DNA of 64,000 nt from Bdellovibrionia bacterium (GTDB taxonomy: Bacteria; Bdellovibrionota; Bdellovibrionia; Bdellovibrionales; JAGQZY01): assembly GCA_030427805.1 (NCBI GenBank), contig JAUICP010000001.1:372001-436000 (forward strand), read 5' to 3'. Below the pieces are notes generated by a model. That model was not told where the DNA came from. It made no database searches and saw only the letters and a program-made list of their open reading frames with translations. Every line of letters begins with the position of its first letter. Within the stretch, counting starts at the first letter, position 1. Shown one piece after another: positions 37,107-45,256 of the stretch. Position numbers and translations under genes: made by a program.

Positions 37107-37282
37107 CTTATATCAATGCTGAGTGATTATGCCATTAAATCTTCTCAAGTTTAGACAGCTGTCAAAATTCAGTTCAAATTAATGAATCTCTCGCTACTGT
37201 TTGAACAGATTTCCCAGGGTTCTGTCTGATCATTGAGTATGGCGCTCTATGTCTAACTGATACCCTATGAGTGGAGGTAATG

Positions 37283-37762
37283 ATGGCTGCTTTTGTATTG
37301 AGAAAGGTCGCAAATCGAATGCCGAGTTGGCTCATTAAAGAACTGGGAAACCTTTGGTCTCCCTATTTAGGAGCGGGAATCAAGGTTGATCGGGTTTCAG
37401 AAAACTACCGTTATCTCAAAGTGAGTTTAAAAAAACGCTGGTACAATTTGAATTATGTTGGGACTCACTTTGGTGGTTCTATTTATGCGATGGTAGATCC
37501 GTTTTATATGCTGATGCTTATGCAAAATCTTGGGCGCGAGTATATAGTTTGGGATCGAGCTGCGGTCATTAATTTTATAAAACCAGGCCGAAGTGACCTT
37601 TATGCCGAGTTCGTAATTGACGACGACCTCATTGAAGAAATTAGGTCCGAGACGGCCCTGGGTGATAAATTTGTTTTTGATCTTCCCGTTCAAGTTTTCG
37701 ACGAAGAGGGACAGCTCATCGCCGATATTGAAAAAACTCTATACGTGCGTAAGAAAACCTAA
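37283..37762 (+). CDS. DUF4442 hotdog-fold protein (thioesterase-like)
   Basis: 159 residues with the hotdog-fold layout of DUF4442/PaaI-like thioesterases: NYVGTHFGGSIYAMVDPFY is the central helix region, then INFIKPGRSDLYAEFVI and LPVQVFDEEGQLIADIEKTLYVRK strands. Likely acts on acyl-CoA, but the catalytic residues of the family are not established. ATG 37283 has GGAGG five bases upstream; GTG 37271 and ATG 37280 are alternatives. Confidence 0.8.
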   Translation: MAAFVLRKVANRMPSWLIKELGNLWSPYLGAGIKVDRVSENYRYLKVSLKKRWYNLNYVGTHFGGSIYAMVDPFYMLMLMQNLGREYIVWDRAAVINFIKPGRSDLYAEFVIDDDLIEEIRSETALGDKFVFDLPVQVFDEEGQLIADIEKTLYVRKKT

Positions 37763-37820
37763 ATTTATTTCAGTGAAATGCCCTGTAAGGACCTGAATCC
37801 AAAGGAGAAATTGCTTTTAT

Positions 37821-37849
37821 TTGCCCATGAACCTGGACTGATCTAGAAT
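37821..37849 (+). promoter_or_regulatory. Promoter of the cysteine-repeat protein gene
   Basis: TTGCCC (37821-37826), 17-bp spacer, TAGAAT (37844-37849). The start point would be ~37856, giving a short leader with GAGAGG before the ATG. Confidence 0.45.
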
Positions 37850-37870
37850 GATTTTGTCTGAGAGGTAACT

Positions 37871-38380
37871 ATGAAATTTTTGGGTTTAATGTTCCTTATT
37901 TTTTCTTTTAGCTTGAGTGCCTATGGCACCAATGCAGAAGTTGTTGAAACCTGTAGTCGATCCTTTGCAGAAGGTTCGTCTAGTTTGAAAGCCTGTTTTA
38001 ATGCTTCCAATAAATCAGTAGTCGACGCTTGTCGCCGATCTTTTTCGGTGGGTTCATCGTCTTTAAAAGAATGTTTTGGCTCTTCTGAGGGAGCAGTCGT
38101 CGATGCTTGCCGCCGTTCCTACACCCCAGGTTCATCATCTCTCAAGTCATGCTTTGATGCGAAGACTGCCGCTGTTGTTGAGGCATGTCGCCGTTCCTTT
38201 CCACCGGGATCGAGTTCAGTTAAGGCCTGCTTTTTTGCGGCGAGTGCCGATGTTGTAACGACATGCCGGAGGTCTTTTTCGGTGGGCTCAAGTTCATTGA
38301 AGGCGTGTTTGAGTGCTGATAAGAAAAACAGGTCCCACTATCACAACCAAGAGGGAGAGCCAGTCTACCTAAATCAATAG
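37871..38380 (+). CDS. Secreted protein of five tandem cysteine repeats
   Basis: 169 residues: a Sec signal peptide (~1-19), then five back-to-back 26-residue units (residues 24-153) and a short polar tail. Each unit follows VVxxCxRS(F/Y)xxGSSS(L/V)KxC, the two Cys always 14 apart, so each unit probably closes one disulfide. Unit-to-unit identity is high, suggesting recent amplification or homogenisation. No family recognised. GAGAGG precedes the ATG. It is followed by a terminator and then by the exported Fic gene. Possible roles are a surface or extracellular binding protein; unproven. Confidence 0.85.
   Translation: MKFLGLMFLIFSFSLSAYGTNAEVVETCSRSFAEGSSSLKACFNASNKSVVDACRRSFSVGSSSLKECFGSSEGAVVDACRRSYTPGSSSLKSCFDAKTAAVVEACRRSFPPGSSSVKACFFAASADVVTTCRRSFSVGSSSLKACLSADKKNRSHYHNQEGEPVYLNQ
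37940..38329 (+). repeat. Five 78-bp tandem repeats within a coding region
   Basis: The DNA repeat unit is exactly 78 bp, five copies, coding for the 26-residue units of the secreted cysteine protein. Copies differ mainly at silent positions and between the two Cys-containing halves, so selection on the protein seems to hold them. Confidence 0.9.
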
Positions 38381-38416
38381 TCCCTCATCGTCACGAGATT
38401 CGAGACTAAGCATTCT

Positions 38417-38440
38417 AAGGGGCCGGATTTAGGCCCTTTT
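38417..38440 (+). terminator. Rho-independent terminator after the cysteine-repeat gene
   Basis: AAGGGGCC and GGCCCTTT pair over 8 bp (one G-T) around a 7-nt loop, ending in TTTT. It separates this gene from the Fic gene. Confidence 0.7.
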
Positions 38441-38480
38441 AGGTAGAAATTTCAGAGGCTCTGTCCTTTTCAGTAAATGA

Positions 38481-38509
38481 TTGATGCAGCGCATTAATTT
38501 CAGTATAAA
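38481..38509 (+). promoter_or_regulatory. Promoter of the Fic gene, leaderless geometry
   Basis: TTGATG (38481-38486), 17-bp spacer, TATAAA (38504-38509), then exactly six bases to ATG at 38516. Transcription would start at or very near the A of the start codon. No Shine-Dalgarno is present except a weak AAAG. Confidence 0.55.
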
Positions 38510-38515
38510 GCAGTC

Positions 38516-41473
38516 ATGAGACTGCCATTCGATTCTATAAATAGCTTAAATTACAAGAGAATTTTAATCACCTTGGCACTGGGATGGATCCTTTCCCAAG
38601 GTGCTTTGGCCAATGTCTGTGAAGAGGGATTTATCGCTCGGACCAGCGTCTATGGAGGCCTCGAAAGGCAATACCGAGAGGATGCCGACATCAACTCAAG
38701 CTCCTTGGCTTACATGGCACCCAGTGAAATTACCGGTCAGTGGGTGATCGAAAAATCTAAAGAACTCATGGTTAAACTCTACTGGATGACACCTGACGAT
38801 CGCGAGGTTTTCTACGACTTACTCATTTCACAACGACGAATCGACAAGGCTTATAATGAAGGTAAACATCTCTCGGAAGTATTTGGAGTCGATACTTTAA
38901 AAGACCTCAAGGTGATGTCGCGCTATCTGGATCAGATCCCTATTGGTGCTGATTTTAAACTAACACCAGAAATGTTGAGTGAGGCCCATAGGCTTGGGAA
39001 TTACACTCAGAAGCGATTTCAGCAAAAACTTGTTCGCACGAGTTTCAATCTCCTAAGTGGGTTTTTGTTTAAACCCGGTGTCTATAAAAAAAGAAGGAAT
39101 ACTCTCCATTTCACAGATGGAATTCCTAAGGATGCCTACAATAATATTTTGGGGAAATTAGACGAGTTAGTTGAGCTCGGTGTTTTTAAACACGTAACTC
39201 CGCAAAACCGTAAGCACTACGAAATGAAGCCGAATATTTGGCCTTTTGGACCCAAAGAAAAAAACGGCATGATGTATGGAACTTTACTTTACCCTTCACC
39301 AAAAATTGTTGAGCAGGCTGTAGTCGATATCACCGATTGGATTAATGATCAGGTGCAAAAGTTTGCCAATGGTGATCCGGATGCCCTTGATCCTATTAAA
39401 GTCGCACTTGTAGCCAAACAAGCGATTGTATACATCCACCCCTGGGTTGACGGAAATGGGCGAATTTCGAGAGCCATTCGTGACAAAGTCTTTGAGGCCT
39501 ATGGCATCGTTCCCCCTAAAAGAAGAGGCTTTTATCACGATTTAGATCTCACCCTAGATGAAGATACAAATATTACTAAACTTGCACTCGCACGTAGAAT
39601 TAGACAGCTTAAAAAAATTAAAACCTCTGACCCAATATCTGCCCTGCAAAACTATGGGCTGCGAATGGATCGAGATTTGGCGAAAACTTATTTTCAGATC
39701 GATGGACAAGAGGTTGAGTTTACCTATGGCACTCGCCCCGAAGTAGATGGAAAGGGTATTACATTAATCGGTAACCAGCGGCAGAAAGAGTTTATATTTA
39801 CTTCCTCTGGCTTTTTTCAGGATTATACGGGAGTTGCATATACTCTAGTACCAGGAAGTCTAGAAGACGGAATGCCTCGTCTAGTTCCTTTAGCAGATAA
39901 GAATTTACAAATATACGGCATCAATGGTCAATCAGCATGGACCGATGGAATTTTTAGTCGCGACTTTAATAACCATCATTGGATGCGCACCATGGATAAC
40001 CTTAAGCTGATGGCAGAGATAAAAAAGAATCCAGAACTTGCTAGAAGAGTTGAAATTGAATCCTACGAAGTCATAGAAAGAGCAAATAATAAGGGTGAGT
40101 ATTTTTTCCACGATTTTGAATTAAATCTTGTGCGAGATTCGTTGAGAATAAAAGAAGATCCAGAGGAAAACCCTCTCGCAGTACTAATGCCTTTTAGAAC
40201 GGACAAGGCCGACCGAAACAACCTGACTCCTTTCGAAAAAAAGGCGCGCAAGGTACAAGCCGAAGGGTCGTCAGGATTCATTCCCTATGATGATATAGTT
40301 GGTCAGGCCCATCGTGTAGATATTTTCTATCGCAAACTCTATCGACATTTTCAAAAAAATCCCATTGGCTCCCAGACTCCATTGATCCTCGAATCGATTA
40401 TGGAATCTCGTAAGAAGATTCACAGAGCAGTAAGAGTTTTAGTGGGTGGCTATATGCTGGAGCTTGAAAATTTATTTGAAAGAGAATTCTCTGAGCAAAG
40501 TCATTTCTATAATGAAGAAGTTTGGTCGATTCTAAGGCAGAAACGACGAAATATCGGTAACTATCATCTTCTTAAAAATACTCACTTTTGGTATGAGGAC
40601 TTTGAGCAAGGTCTTAGTATGACCGATGATGATACCGTAGCTCTCGTCAGAGTTTCATCGAATTTGAGGATGAATAATTTGGGTCTCGTATCAGAGGCAA
40701 AAATGAATCAGTTCCTATCGTTGCTTCCAGGTTTTTCAGGGGCTGTAAAGAAAGTTGTTGCTGAAATAAGAAGAAACCCAAAGCCTGAAGATTTTGACAT
40801 GACCCAAATGTCTACGTTTCTTGAAAAATACCTTTCTAAAAGACTCCTCGCGAGTGAGGATTTTAAAAAGCAACTTTCTAAGCTCGTAGAGCAAGTCTTG
40901 GCGAGTCCCTACGAGGCAAGAGGTCTTGAAAAAGAGTTTGAGAGACAATTTATCCTATTGATCCAGCACTGGGCGAACGTTGCGCCAAAGGCAGGGGTGT
41001 CGATGTCGACTTCTCCAGGTAGAATCTTTAATGATCGCCCGGTTCAATTTACAAGCCCACTTGATGACTCTGCTGTTTATGTTTTTAATGCACCGATTGA
41101 TAGTTTAAGTGATGGTTTCGCCAGTCCATTTGAAGGTGAGTATGAAGTCACGATTATGGAACCGATTTACAACATTTTGAATACTCGTCCTAATTTCATT
41201 CTCTATCAATCGCCCATTTCAGTTGATCAGCAGGTGACAGCGACAAAGGTCATAAGCCATGCAGAGGCCCATGAGAAGGGCATTCCTCTGGGGGATTTCA
41301 ATTATATTATTACTCAAGGATCGAGAAATATTTCTGACCAAGCCTACTATGAACTTGGCTTTTATTTAAAGCGCCAAGGACTCTATATGAATGGTGTACC
41401 AGAAAATCTCGATGAAATGCCTTTCGAAATTAAAGGCCTTTTTACTCCAGGGAGTAGCAGTAGCAGTTTTTAA
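38516..41473 (+). CDS. Large exported Fic-domain protein
   Basis: 985 residues with a signal peptide after a short basic lead (hydrophobic ~17-32, cut after ALA). The Fic motif is complete: HPWVDGNGRISR with His308, Asp312, Asn314 and two Arg (316, 319); the upstream FKPGVYKKRRNTLHFTDG segment fits the Fic beta-hairpin that docks targets. Fic enzymes transfer AMP or other phosphate moieties onto protein hydroxyls. I see no clear (S/T)xxxE(G/N) inhibitory helix. Residues ~390-985 are unassigned and of mixed alpha/beta character, ending in a Ser run. Export plus Fic suggests an effector or periplasmic modifier, perhaps acting on prey or host proteins; ATP supply outside the cell is an open issue. 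Confidence 0.85.
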   Translation: MRLPFDSINSLNYKRILITLALGWILSQGALANVCEEGFIARTSVYGGLERQYREDADINSSSLAYMAPSEITGQWVIEKSKELMVKLYWMTPDDREVFYDLLISQRRIDKAYNEGKHLSEVFGVDTLKDLKVMSRYLDQIPIGADFKLTPEMLSEAHRLGNYTQKRFQQKLVRTSFNLLSGFLFKPGVYKKRRNTLHFTDGIPKDAYNNILGKLDELVELGVFKHVTPQNRKHYEMKPNIWPFGPKEKNGMMYGTLLYPSPKIVEQAVVDITDWINDQVQKFANGDPDALDPIKVALVAKQAIVYIHPWVDGNGRISRAIRDKVFEAYGIVPPKRRGFYHDLDLTLDEDTNITKLALARRIRQLKKIKTSDPISALQNYGLRMDRDLAKTYFQIDGQEVEFTYGTRPEVDGKGITLIGNQRQKEFIFTSSGFFQDYTGVAYTLVPGSLEDGMPRLVPLADKNLQIYGINGQSAWTDGIFSRDFNNHHWMRTMDNLKLMAEIKKNPELARRVEIESYEVIERANNKGEYFFHDFELNLVRDSLRIKEDPEENPLAVLMPFRTDKADRNNLTPFEKKARKVQAEGSSGFIPYDDIVGQAHRVDIFYRKLYRHFQKNPIGSQTPLILESIMESRKKIHRAVRVLVGGYMLELENLFEREFSEQSHFYNEEVWSILRQKRRNIGNYHLLKNTHFWYEDFEQGLSMTDDDTVALVRVSSNLRMNNLGLVSEAKMNQFLSLLPGFSGAVKKVVAEIRRNPKPEDFDMTQMSTFLEKYLSKRLLASEDFKKQLSKLVEQVLASPYEARGLEKEFERQFILLIQHWANVAPKAGVSMSTSPGRIFNDRPVQFTSPLDDSAVYVFNAPIDSLSDGFASPFEGEYEVTIMEPIYNILNTRPNFILYQSPISVDQQVTATKVISHAEAHEKGIPLGDFNYIITQGSRNISDQAYYELGFYLKRQGLYMNGVPENLDEMPFEIKGLFTPGSSSSSF

Positions 41474-41515
41474 AAGTACTAGTAGCTCGCTTATTTTGGG
41501 GATAAGTTGAATCCC

Positions 41516-42172
41516 TCACTCATCGAGCGAGCAAACTTCCATCCCTTTTTTTACGAGAGGTCTTTCGACAAATCGTCTGAGCCAGGAGTTTACATTTTCA
41601 AAACTTCTCAAACCAAGGTGTTCTTCTGCTTCATAGAATTTTTCTAGGCAATGAACCCATGGGGCAATGGCAATATCAGCAATCGTAAAGTGACTTCCCA
41701 TGATAAATTCTCTTCCAGCTAACCTTTGATCGAGGACATTTAAAAGTCTCTTTGTTTCTTTTGTATACCGATCAGTTGGATAAGGGTGGTCACATTGATC
41801 TTTTGCATACTTATAAAAGTGTCCGAACTGACCGAACATCGGGCCAATGTGTCCAACTTGAAAGAAGAGCCATTGCAGGGTCCGATTTCTTTCGATGGGA
41901 TCTTTCGAGAGCAGTTTTCCAGATTTATCCGCAAGGTAGATGAGAATTGCGCCGGACTCCATAATTGTAAAAGGTTTTCCATTGTCGCCCTCTGGGTCAA
42001 TGATTGCGGGGATTTTAGAGTTTGGATTAATTTTAATGAACTCAGGGTTGAATTGATCACCCTTAAGGATATTTATTGTGTGTGCTTCATAGGCTAAGCC
42101 GGTTTCTTCAAGCGCGATACTTGCTTTTTGCCCGTTGGGCGTCGCTAAAGAGTAAAGTTGTATGACAGACAT
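41516..42172 (-). CDS. Glutathione S-transferase family protein (YfcG/YghU-like)
   Basis: Soluble 218-residue GST. N-terminal thioredoxin fold with YSLATPNGQKASIALEETGL and the cis-Pro/glutathione site SKIPAIIDPEG, ESGAILIYLAD; all-helical C-domain follows. The start region TPNGQK (Asn-Gly rather than Cys or Tyr) is typical of Nu-class disulfide-bond oxidoreductases. AGGAGG precedes the ATG by four bases. Works with glutathione made by GshB. Confidence 0.9.
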   Translation of the reverse strand: MSVIQLYSLATPNGQKASIALEETGLAYEAHTINILKGDQFNPEFIKINPNSKIPAIIDPEGDNGKPFTIMESGAILIYLADKSGKLLSKDPIERNRTLQWLFFQVGHIGPMFGQFGHFYKYAKDQCDHPYPTDRYTKETKRLLNVLDQRLAGREFIMGSHFTIADIAIAPWVHCLEKFYEAEEHLGLRSFENVNSWLRRFVERPLVKKGMEVCSLDE

Positions 42173-42499
42173 GAGGCCTCCTTTTTAGACTTTAGATTCT
42201 CCTACGAGTGTTCATGCATATGCAAACTCGCCTTTGAACCTATTGCAAATCGTCAATTGATCTAGTTTTGATTCATTGAGAAATACAATAAGCGATTCCT
42301 AATCTCTAGGAGTGTTCTCCGAGGAATTTACGATTTCGGTACTCGACTTTAAGGAATTGTGTTGCTAGCGTTAAGATAGCGTTTTGAATATGACCTATTC
42401 CGGTAGGTTCCCATAGAATAGAGGTTTCCAAAATTTCACTTCTCTGGCTCCGGGTAAGGACAAGTCAATTGCAGTTTTTTTAATGGAGAAATTTTAAGT
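42173..42499 (+). other. Long gene-free leader before the RRM protein gene
   Basis: 327 bp without a gene. It contains a short dyad (ACCTA/TAGGT around TTCCGG at 42393-42408) and two direct copies of TAGCGTT 11 bp apart (42366-42372, 42377-42383). No clear promoter or terminator is seen. The length before a small RNA-binding protein gene makes a regulatory 5' leader plausible. Confidence 0.35.
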
Positions 42500-42841
42500 A
42501 TGAAAATTTATGTAGGAAACCTAGATTTTAAAGTCGCAGAAGAAGAACTAAACACTCTTTGTGCTCAATATGGAGCCATTGATTCTGTTAACATCATTAA
42601 AGATAGAAGCACAGGGGAGTCAAAGGGATTTGGTTTTGTTACCTTTTCAGAAACCGATTCTGGTGACAAAGCGATTTCTGATTTGGACGGGAAAGACTTT
42701 CAAGGACGTCCCCTTCGTGTGAGTGAAGCACGTGATAAGCCCCGGGGTGGTGGACGACCTGGAGGAAACCGTGGTGGCGGCGGTGGTGGACGTCGATTCA
42801 ACAGTAATCGCGGCGGCGGTGGCGGTGGAAACCGTTACTAG
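42500..42841 (+). CDS. Glycine-rich RRM RNA-binding protein
   Basis: 113 residues: one RRM domain with RNP-2 IYVGNL (3-8) and RNP-1 KGFGFVTF (42-49), then an Arg/Gly-rich tail (from ~78). This is the bacterial Rbp class (cyanobacteria, deltaproteobacteria and relatives), often linked to cold or stress and RNA chaperoning. The tail is encoded by GGN runs. The nearest ribosome site, GGAG, is far (~13 bases) from the ATG, so the leader may fold. Confidence 0.93.
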   Translation: MKIYVGNLDFKVAEEELNTLCAQYGAIDSVNIIKDRSTGESKGFGFVTFSETDSGDKAISDLDGKDFQGRPLRVSEARDKPRGGGRPGGNRGGGGGGRRFNSNRGGGGGGNRY

Positions 42842-42889
42842 TTATTCTGAATAGTTGACTTCATTCCTCAAAGAAAATTTATCAAAAAT

Positions 42890-43384
42890 ATGAGTCAGAT
42901 TTTTATCGAACCAGTAGAAATAGAATTGTCGGAGCTCTTCGGGGGCTCCGATTTAATCGTTTTGGCTTCGCCTGAATTTCAAAGAGAAGTCATTTATAAA
43001 AAAACATTTCCCAAAGAAACTCACCATTCTAAGTCAGAGGAAAACGAATTTACTCGACAGGCACACCTCTTAAAGATTGATAAAGTTATTAAAGGCGATC
43101 GGTCTTTAATTGGTAAAACGGTCAAGGTCCTTGAGTTTAAGGCATATTCCGAAGAGGATATTAAGGACTATCACGAAAAGGGAGTCGAAGAGAGCCCTTC
43201 GGTAAGGGCCTATAAAAAGCGATACCCTTATGAACTCTTTAAAGACTCCTATGTCGCGTTCTTGCAAGAGATTGATAACCCCTATGATCCGTCCTCGAAG
43301 ATCTTTCAATTTTACGAAGACCTTGAGACGACTGATGGGGTAGCTGTGCTGAAAGATTTATTGCGTTCGTTTGCAGGGAAATAG
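42890..43384 (+). CDS. Hypothetical cytosolic protein
   Basis: 164 residues, no signal or TM. Charged, mixed alpha/beta; one motif-like stretch LIGKTVKVLEFKAY. No family recognised. No ribosome site before the ATG. It follows the RRM gene by 48 bp on the same strand and may share its transcript. Confidence 0.5.
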   Translation: MSQIFIEPVEIELSELFGGSDLIVLASPEFQREVIYKKTFPKETHHSKSEENEFTRQAHLLKIDKVIKGDRSLIGKTVKVLEFKAYSEEDIKDYHEKGVEESPSVRAYKKRYPYELFKDSYVAFLQEIDNPYDPSSKIFQFYEDLETTDGVAVLKDLLRSFAGK

Positions 43385-43412
43385 ATTTTCAAAAATTTGT
43401 TCTAAAGTAGAT

Positions 43413-45248
43413 TTAGTCAAATGTGATTTCGGAAAGCTGACTTTCGAGATTCTCTTTTTGCGCGGCAAGATCCATCCATTGATCCTCGAGATCGTGAATG
43501 GTTTTATTAATTTCATCGCACTCAATAGATAAATCAGAGGCCTCTTTGCCCGTAGTGCTGTTGAGTTGAGTCACTATGTTCACTAAAACCTCTTGTTTTT
43601 TGGATTGCTGATCCTCATTGATGGAAATGAGTTTGCTAACTTCCTGAATCTCTTGTTTTAGTCTTTTGCGCTCTTTTTTAATGTCAACCTTAGGTTTCTC
43701 TGAGTCAGCCTTAACTTCTGAATCCTGAGGTTTTTCACTCTTTGACTCATCAGAAGCCAATACCCCTTTTTGAACACTCCACAGATATTCTTGATAATTA
43801 CCGGGGTAAAGTTCAACTCTACCATCTTTGATCTGCAAAATTTTTGTGGCTACACGATCTATAAATGCCCTGTCGTGACTGACAATGATTACTGAGCCCT
43901 CATATTTTGATAAGGCTTGGGCAAGGGCCTCGACTGTTGCAAAATCGAGGTGGTTCGTTGGTTCATCAAGTATAAGAAAAGGTGATTTCTTAAGTAAAAT
44001 CTTTCCCAAGGCAACGCGAGTTTTTTCTCCCCCTGAAAGGTAGCGAATTTCTTTTTCGGTATCATCTTTTTTAAAAAGAAGAGCGCCTGCTAGAGCCAGA
44101 ACATCCTCGGGAAGAATGTCGGGATGGGCCTCGCTAATCAGTGCATCGTAAATTCGATCGCTACTCTCCAGCTGATCTGCTGTGTGTTGAGCGAAATATG
44201 AAATTTTAACTCCATATCCCCAGGAAATGTCTCCGTTTTGTGGCTCTAAAAGTCCAGCGAGACCTTTGAGTAATGTAGATTTACCAGCTCCGTTGATACC
44301 AACAATGCCTAAGTGATCCCCTCGATTGAGTTGAAGAGAGACGTCTTGCAAAATGGTTTTATCTCCATAGCCTAGGCTAATACCTTTCATATCTAAAACT
44401 TGCTTGCCAGTGTGCACTGGCTTAGGTATTTGAATCTTGGCAGATATAGGTAAGGGCTTAATATCAACCGTCTTTATTTTTTCTAGTGACTTTAATTTTG
44501 ATTGGGCTTGTTTCGCTTTGGTGTTTTTAGCACAGAAGCGATTCACAAAATCCATGATTTGCGTTCGCTTAGCCTGAGCTGTCAGGTTTTGTTTATAAAT
44601 CTGCTCGCGAATCATTTCTTTTTGTTCAAAATAGTCATCAATACCCCCAGAAAACTTGGTTATATCGGGACTCTCAACCTCTAGAGTGTTGTCTGTAACA
44701 CGTCTTAAAAATTCTCGATCGTGAGAAATTAAAAGGAATGCCTGTTGATAATTAATTAAAAAATTCTCTAATACGAGTAGGGACTCAAGGTCGAGGTAGT
44801 TAGTTGGCTCATCCAGGAGCATGAGATTGGGCTCACATCCGATGACGTAGAGAAGTTGAGAACGCATTCGGTAACCACCACTCAGAGTGCTAATTTTTGC
44901 ATCGAAGTGTTCATCGAGAAGTCCCAGGCCAAGACCCAACTTTTTGACTTCCCAAAGTGGCAGGCTACAGTTTTTTTCGAGATACTCTTCAAGAGTTTCA
45001 TCGAGTGACCATTCGTCCTCTTGCGCTAAATAACCAAGTCTTAGTGAATTCGATTTTATATAATTACCTGAGTCGAGATCCTCTTTGCCAACAAGAATTT
45101 TAAAAAGAGTGGTTTTCCCAGCTCCATTTGGACCTACAACGCCGACATGTTCGAATTCGTTGATGGCAAAGCTAACATCCTGGAATAATAATTTATCACC
45201 ATAAGCTTTTGACCCATTTTGAATTTGAATTAGATTTTGGCCAGACAT
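43413..45248 (-). CDS. ABC-F family ATPase
   Basis: 611-residue soluble tandem ABC protein with no TM domain, acting on ribosomes. Two Walker A sites (GPNGAGKTT and GINGAGKST), two signatures (LSGGYRMR and LSGGEKTR) and Walker B LLDEPTNYLD / ILDEPTNHLD. A long linker between the domains and a charged C-terminal coiled coil (~510-610) are typical of ABC-F factors that rescue or tune translation. AAGGGA precedes the ATG. Third gene of a three-gene operon, 8 bp after the oxygenase. Confidence 0.93.
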   Translation of the reverse strand: MSGQNLIQIQNGSKAYGDKLLFQDVSFAINEFEHVGVVGPNGAGKTTLFKILVGKEDLDSGNYIKSNSLRLGYLAQEDEWSLDETLEEYLEKNCSLPLWEVKKLGLGLGLLDEHFDAKISTLSGGYRMRSQLLYVIGCEPNLMLLDEPTNYLDLESLLVLENFLINYQQAFLLISHDREFLRRVTDNTLEVESPDITKFSGGIDDYFEQKEMIREQIYKQNLTAQAKRTQIMDFVNRFCAKNTKAKQAQSKLKSLEKIKTVDIKPLPISAKIQIPKPVHTGKQVLDMKGISLGYGDKTILQDVSLQLNRGDHLGIVGINGAGKSTLLKGLAGLLEPQNGDISWGYGVKISYFAQHTADQLESSDRIYDALISEAHPDILPEDVLALAGALLFKKDDTEKEIRYLSGGEKTRVALGKILLKKSPFLILDEPTNHLDFATVEALAQALSKYEGSVIIVSHDRAFIDRVATKILQIKDGRVELYPGNYQEYLWSVQKGVLASDESKSEKPQDSEVKADSEKPKVDIKKERKRLKQEIQEVSKLISINEDQQSKKQEVLVNIVTQLNSTTGKEASDLSIECDEINKTIHDLEDQWMDLAAQKENLESQLSEITFD

Positions 45249-45256
45249 GAAATCCC

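Noticed and set aside
37940-38329. CRISPR-like direct repeats
   Set aside because: The 78-bp periodic copies are continuous without spacers, keep one open frame and encode 26-residue units with constant cysteines.
42748-42835. GGN-rich run as a simple-sequence repeat or frameshift hotspot
   Set aside because: It codes for the Gly/Arg-rich tail typical of bacterial RRM proteins, with varied third bases and an intact frame.
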